Assembly: GCA_002457475.1 (NCBI GenBank)
Contig: NTJK01000002.1
Coordinates: forward strand, 1-31,149
Reading direction: 5' to 3'
Length of the DNA: 31,149 bases
Source of the DNA: Pelagibacterales bacterium MED-G43
Lineage (GTDB): Bacteria > Pseudomonadota > Alphaproteobacteria > Pelagibacterales > Pelagibacteraceae
The notes under the pieces are model-generated. The model was not told where the DNA came from and searched no databases. It worked only from the letters and a program-made list of their open reading frames with translations. Shown one piece after another: positions 27,369 through 31,149 of this stretch. Within the stretch, counting starts at the first letter, position 1, and each line of letters starts with the position of its first letter. The translations under genes and the position numbers were made by a program.

Positions 27369-28916
27369 TTATTTAATGCAGTTTTTAATATCATGTTTTG
27401 TTAAAAAATCATTAATTTCTTTCGTATTTCTGCAATTTTTTTCAAAAATTTCTTTAAAAATATCCTCTTTGTTATCTTTGCTGGAATAAAGAGTTTCAAT
27501 TTTTTTTGATATTATTAAATTTTTAACAAATCTTTTATAAATTCCATAATAAGGGTTTTCTTTGTCTGGATTGCTAGCATCTTGTAATGATGGCCAGCGA
27601 CTAGGATTATTAAGATTTTCATTTAATGCAGCAGAAAAAAACAAATATCCTGTTAAAATCATTTTTTTAGATTTATCCTGCTCTATCTCTGTCATACTTT
27701 CTTTTATCAATGCAATCTCAGCTGATGGTTCATTTTGATAATCATAAGTGATCCATTGTAATCCTTTCAGACTAGGATGTATTAATTCTGCATCTATATT
27801 TTTTTTGAGATTAATATTTTCTAAATTTAACATTTTACGTTCTTCGTTGAACCTTAAATGATATTTGAGCGTAAGAAAAAAAGTGGAAATAATTAAAACA
27901 GAAATAGCTAAGTTTCGATATTTATAAGAATTTGGGATGTTTAATTGTATCAAACTGGCTAGCATGGGTATTAAAAAAAATATGAAAATGAAGTTTTTTG
28001 TAACTACCTGGTGAAAAATTAACACTACAGTTAACATAATCAAAATTATTGAGTATAAAAATTTATAATTTTCTTTGAATAATTTTTTAGACGTAAATAA
28101 AATTATTAATAGTAAAATAAAAAAAATATAGATGAACTTAAACTGTAGAAATATTCCATTAAAGGTTGTTTTGTAACTGTCAATTCTCTCAGCAGCTATT
28201 GTTTGGGGAAATAAAATATACTGATAAATAAACTGTTCTAAATTAATTTTATTAAAATAAAAAAAAACAAATAAAAATGATAAACAAAATAATGAACTTA
28301 TAAAAAAATATTTAATAAAAGATAAATCTCTCGAATATTTTGCATAAATTATCATTGAAATTAATAATGTTAATAAAATATAAGATGACGGAGATTGTTT
28401 TGATAAGAAGCCAAAGAAAAAACATACGGGTACTAAAAACCAAAATATTTTTTTTTGTTTTTTAATTGCTATTAAGAAAAAGAAAATTCCCATTAAAGAT
28501 AAAAAAGTTGAATAATGGTCAGGGAATGGAGTTCCCATCGACGGATTGGCTAAAATTGAGAAACATAACGCATAAAAAAGGCTATGCAAACGATCTTGAT
28601 TAAAATTTCTTATTGTATAAAAAAAAATTATAGTAATTAAAGTATTAAGTACAGAGCCATTGATGATATAAGTTTTCCAACTAATTCCAAAAATATAAAA
28701 AATTAGTGCCTGGAAATAATCTATAAATGGTCCACTTACAGTCCAATAATCTTTAAAAGGAACTGAACCGTCTAAAATTCTGTAAGCTGTATCAAAATAA
28801 GCAAAGGTGTCTTGTGGTAAAACACCAATACTTGAATAATAGTAATTTATAGAAAAAGAAAAAAATATTAATAGCGCATAGTCTACAAAAGGATGAGTAT
28901 TTATTTTTTTAACCAT
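27369..28916 (-). CDS. Multispanning membrane protein, GT-C glycosyltransferase-like
   Basis: 515-residue protein not recognised as a named family. About 12 hydrophobic segments fill residues 12-355, rich in Phe/Ile/Leu, and a soluble C-terminal region (about 356-515) follows. After the first segment a loop contains Asp36 (PQDTFAYFD), Asp42 and Asp56, with ILDGSVPFKDYW and SGPFIDY. This pattern of acidic residues in the first outer loop plus G-x-P-[FY]-x-D-x-W ... GP resembles PMT/GT39 and other GT-C enzymes that use polyprenyl-phosphate sugars. Function as a glycosyl or oligosaccharide transferase at the inner membrane is inference. It overlaps the methyltransferase gene by 8 bases and is more AT-rich than its TCA neighbours. 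Alternative: another lipid-carrier-dependent transferase or a polymerase-like protein. Confidence 0.75.
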   Translation of the reverse strand: MVKKINTHPFVDYALLIFFSFSINYYYSSIGVLPQDTFAYFDTAYRILDGSVPFKDYWTVSGPFIDYFQALIFYIFGISWKTYIINGSVLNTLITIIFFYTIRNFNQDRLHSLFYALCFSILANPSMGTPFPDHYSTFLSLMGIFFFLIAIKKQKKIFWFLVPVCFFFGFLSKQSPSSYILLTLLISMIIYAKYSRDLSFIKYFFISSLFCLSFLFVFFYFNKINLEQFIYQYILFPQTIAAERIDSYKTTFNGIFLQFKFIYIFFILLLIILFTSKKLFKENYKFLYSIILIMLTVVLIFHQVVTKNFIFIFFLIPMLASLIQLNIPNSYKYRNLAISVLIISTFFLTLKYHLRFNEERKMLNLENINLKKNIDAELIHPSLKGLQWITYDYQNEPSAEIALIKESMTEIEQDKSKKMILTGYLFFSAALNENLNNPSRWPSLQDASNPDKENPYYGIYKRFVKNLIISKKIETLYSSKDNKEDIFKEIFEKNCRNTKEINDFLTKHDIKNCIK

Positions 28917-29769
28917 TTTTCTTTAGAAAAACTATATCTGAAATATTATGATCATTCACTACCATTTCTCCTCTTTCAAAAAAGTATTCTGATATATTTT
29001 CTTTTAAATAATTAACATCTTCCTTTGTCATAAAATTTGAATCAAAATTTTTATCGTTTTGAATAAATTTTAAAATTTTTAGTGGAGTTAATTTTTCATT
29101 TGTTGGGTTCAAATTCTTAAAGACTTCAAATTGATTTACATCTTCTATTACATAGTATCCACCAGGATTTAATTTTTTAAACAAAATTGGTAAAGTAATT
29201 AAAATATCTCTAAGGTTATGACTTGCATCATCAATTATTATGTCAAAATTTTTGTTAATATATTTACTAAAATTTTCCAGAATTTTTTTGGAGGAAACGT
29301 CAATAAAAATTTCCTCTATCCTATTTGAACAAAATTTCATTTGAAAGGGATTTATATTTGCGCCAACTAAAAAAGCATTTTGGAAAAAATAGTAAAATGC
29401 AGCTAGCGCTTTTCCTTCATGAGATCCTACCTCCAAAATTCTTAATTCCTTATTTCTCAAAACCTTAAAATACTTTTCGTAAAAAATTGCATAATTATGT
29501 GATTTAATCTCTTTGTTATCATATGTTTTAAGAGATGGTCCTTTATCACTGTTGAAAATTAGAAATAACTTATCTAATGATAAATCGCTATTTTGGTTAT
29601 TAGTTTTGTTATCTAAATTTTTTATAAGGCCAATTTTCCTTTTAGCAAAATTGATAAACAGCTTATAAAATAAATTAAAAATTTTTCTTACGAAAGTGAA
29701 ATATTTTTTTTTTTCTATCTCACGGATTAATAAATTTGTATATGAAAATACAAAATGTTTTTTTATCAT
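28909..29769 (-). CDS. Class I SAM-dependent methyltransferase, TylF/MycF or CmcI-like
   Basis: 286-residue protein. An N-terminal basic, aromatic-rich stretch (1-60) precedes LFLIFNSDKG (68-77) and HNYAIFYEKYF (91-101). SAM motif I is ILEVGSHEGK (111-120), followed by DIIIDDASHN (176-185) and PGGYYVIED (202-210). The SDKG...HxY...LEVG...DDxSH...GGYYVIED series is that of metal-dependent sugar O-methyltransferases such as MycF, TylF and the rhamnosyl O-methyltransferases of antibiotic pathways. O-methylation of a surface sugar is the most economical guess; the actual substrate is unknown. It lies 14 bases after mdh and overlaps the GT-C-like gene by 8 bases, suggesting the two work together. 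Confidence 0.85.
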   Translation of the reverse strand: MIKKHFVFSYTNLLIREIEKKKYFTFVRKIFNLFYKLFINFAKRKIGLIKNLDNKTNNQNSDLSLDKLFLIFNSDKGPSLKTYDNKEIKSHNYAIFYEKYFKVLRNKELRILEVGSHEGKALAAFYYFFQNAFLVGANINPFQMKFCSNRIEEIFIDVSSKKILENFSKYINKNFDIIIDDASHNLRDILITLPILFKKLNPGGYYVIEDVNQFEVFKNLNPTNEKLTPLKILKFIQNDKNFDSNFMTKEDVNYLKENISEYFFERGEMVVNDHNISDIVFLKKNG

Positions 29770-29783
29770 TATTTTTATGCAAC

Positions 29784-30740
29784 TTATAAAGAACTATCTA
29801 TCTTTTTTGCAGCTTCAAATAAATCTCTAACTGATTGAATTGATTTATCAAAATCATTTTTTTCTGTTTCACTTAAATTTATTTCAACAATTTTTTCTAC
29901 TCCATTTGATCCAATTATAACTGGCACACCAGCATAAATATCCTTAAAACCGTACTCTCCATCTAAATGAGCCGCACAGGGTAGTTGCATTTTTAAATCT
30001 TTAAGATAACTTTCTGCCATTTGTACGCCGGAAGCTGCAGGTGCATAAAACGCAGATCCTTTTTCCAGATATTTAACAATTTCAGCTCCACCTTTTTTTG
30101 TTCTATCAACTATTTGATCTAGTTTGTCTTGAGATAGCTTACCCTCTGTTACTAAATCTTTGACTTTTTTTCCTTCAATCTTAGTTGACTCCAACATTGC
30201 AACCATACTATCTCCGTGTCCTCCTAATACAAAAGACTCAATTTTATTTACTGGCACTTTAAGTTCTTGTGATAAAAAGTAGATAAATCTAGAAGAGTCT
30301 AATATTCCTGCCATTCCTACAATTTTATTTTTTGGTAAACCTGAATACTTTTGCAAAGCCATTACAATTACATCCAAAGGATTTGTTATACATATTACAA
30401 AAGCGTTTGGTGAAGATTTTTTTATTCCTTCGGCTACTTGCTTAATAATTTTCAGATTAATTCCTAATAGATCATCCCTTGTCATGCCTGGTTTTCTTGG
30501 AACGCCAGCGGTTATGATTATTACATCTGAGTTTTTTGTATCCTCATAATTATCCGTACCTGATAAATTTACGTTAAATCCATTTACTGGTGATGATTGC
30601 GCAATATCTAAAGCTTTTCCTTTAGCAATTCCTGCGGCTACATCGAATAAAACAACATCGGCTAAATCTTTTAGGGCAATTAGATGAGCTAGAGTTCCGC
30701 CTATTTGACCGGCTCCTATCAGTGTAATTTTTTTTTTCAT
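29784..30740 (-). CDS. mdh: Malate dehydrogenase (LDH-like type)
   Basis: 318-residue NAD-dependent enzyme oxidising malate to oxaloacetate. The Rossmann motif [10 protein letters not shown] (9-18), Asp33 in LFDVA selecting NAD, substrate arginines in [10 protein letters not shown] (Arg82, Arg88) and Arg151, and the catalytic His175 in GGHGDSM are visible. The sequence belongs to the tetrameric LDH-like group usual in alphaproteobacteria, not the E. coli dimeric type. A clear Shine-Dalgarno sequence, AAGGA (complement of 30748-30752), lies seven bases before the ATG and supports this start. It is 12 bases after mmsA. Confidence 0.97.
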   Translation of the reverse strand: MKKKITLIGAGQIGGTLAHLIALKDLADVVLFDVAAGIAKGKALDIAQSSPVNGFNVNLSGTDNYEDTKNSDVIIITAGVPRKPGMTRDDLLGINLKIIKQVAEGIKKSSPNAFVICITNPLDVIVMALQKYSGLPKNKIVGMAGILDSSRFIYFLSQELKVPVNKIESFVLGGHGDSMVAMLESTKIEGKKVKDLVTEGKLSQDKLDQIVDRTKKGGAEIVKYLEKGSAFYAPAASGVQMAESYLKDLKMQLPCAAHLDGEYGFKDIYAGVPVIIGSNGVEKIVEINLSETEKNDFDKSIQSVRDLFEAAKKIDSSL

Positions 30741-30752
30741 TTTTTATTCCTT

Positions 30753-31149
30753 TTATTTCATGGTTGGCATCACAAATTCTGGATCTGATCTTAAACCTGA
30801 CGGCCATCTAGATGTGATAGTTTTTAATTTTGTATAAAATCTTACTCCTTCAGGACCATGCATATGCTGATCGCCAAATAAGGATCGTTTCCATCCTCCA
30901 AAACTATGAAACGCCATTGGGACTGGTATTGGTATATTAATTCCTACCATTCCTATCTTAGCTTTACTCGAAAAAGTTCTTCCAGCATCTCCATCTCGCG
31001 TAAAAATGCTTACTCCATTCCCAAATTCATGATCATTTACTAATTTTAATGCTTCATTGAAATCTTTTGCTCTTACAACAGATAAAACTGGTCCAAATAT
31101 CTCTTCTTTATAAATTCTCATATTTTTTTCAACATGATCGAATAAAGTT
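30753..31149 (-). CDS. mmsA: Methylmalonate-semialdehyde dehydrogenase (CoA-acylating), N-terminal part outside window
   Basis: C-terminal 132 residues of an aldehyde-dehydrogenase-superfamily protein; the frame remains open to the window edge. [20 protein letters not shown] and [21 protein letters not shown], followed by [13 protein letters not shown], are the typical closing blocks of MmsA, which converts methylmalonate or malonate semialdehyde to propionyl- or acetyl-CoA in valine and inositol breakdown. The catalytic Cys lies outside the window, so an intact active site cannot be checked. It is directly upstream of mdh on the same strand and probably co-transcribed. A Met inside the visible part (base 31121) is not the start. 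Confidence 0.93.
   Translation of the reverse strand, partial: TLFDHVEKNMRIYKEEIFGPVLSVVRAKDFNEALKLVNDHEFGNGVSIFTRDGDAGRTFSSKAKIGMVGINIPIPVPMAFHSFGGWKRSLFGDQHMHGPEGVRFYTKLKTITSRWPSGLRSDPEFVMPTMK

Overview
The window is a gene-dense, strongly AT-rich (by eye about 30% GC) chromosomal segment with almost no spacer DNA. Gene families, gene order (rplU-rpmA-obg-proB-proA-nadD-rsfS-ctpA-rppH; an F1-only ATP synthase cluster atpHAGDC; mdh...sucCDAB-lpdA) and a SAM-II riboswitch upstream of metX all point to a streamlined marine alphaproteobacterium of the SAR11 clade (Candidatus Pelagibacter-like). The SAR11 placement is inference; the alphaproteobacterial placement is firm. I see no tRNA, rRNA, insertion sequence, prophage or CRISPR array.

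Layout. (1) Bases 1-3594: the 3' part of a plsC acyltransferase on the plus strand meets, tail to tail, a minus-strand block hisC-tyrA-dmlA (histidinol-phosphate/aromatic aminotransferase, prephenate/arogenate dehydrogenase, D-malate/tartrate dehydrogenase). (2) 3595-3770: divergent control region carrying a promoter, a SAM-II aptamer and an intrinsic terminator. (3) 3771-6251: metX-metW-gloB, plus strand. (4) 6263-12858: a promoter followed by nine tightly packed plus-strand genes from rplU to rppH, covering ribosome proteins and assembly, proline synthesis, NAD synthesis, periplasmic proteolysis and RNA decay. (5) 12848-17622: F1 ATP synthase operon atpHAGDC on the minus strand, convergent with rppH. 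(6) 17702-31149: a minus-strand run mmsA(partial)-mdh-methyltransferase-membrane protein-sucC-sucD-sucA-sucB-lpdA-priA. This is a TCA-cycle operon (malate dehydrogenase, succinyl-CoA ligase, the complete 2-oxoglutarate dehydrogenase complex) interrupted by two genes that look like surface-glycan functions.

How the parts work together. The suc/lpd/mdh block supplies the 2-oxoglutarate to succinate and malate to oxaloacetate steps, and MmsA feeds acyl-CoA towards it. MetX/MetW make activated homoserine for methionine under SAM feedback.

The most informative non-coding element is the metX leader. Promoter, about 50-nt SAM-II aptamer, terminator and start codon fit within about 120 bases. The conserved AGCUAAA strand of the aptamer is perfectly complementary to the loop and first 3'-arm bases of the terminator, giving a readable antiterminator/terminator switch. 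The most unusual protein-coding content is the multispanning GT-C-like protein plus TylF/MycF-type methyltransferase pair embedded inside the TCA operon.
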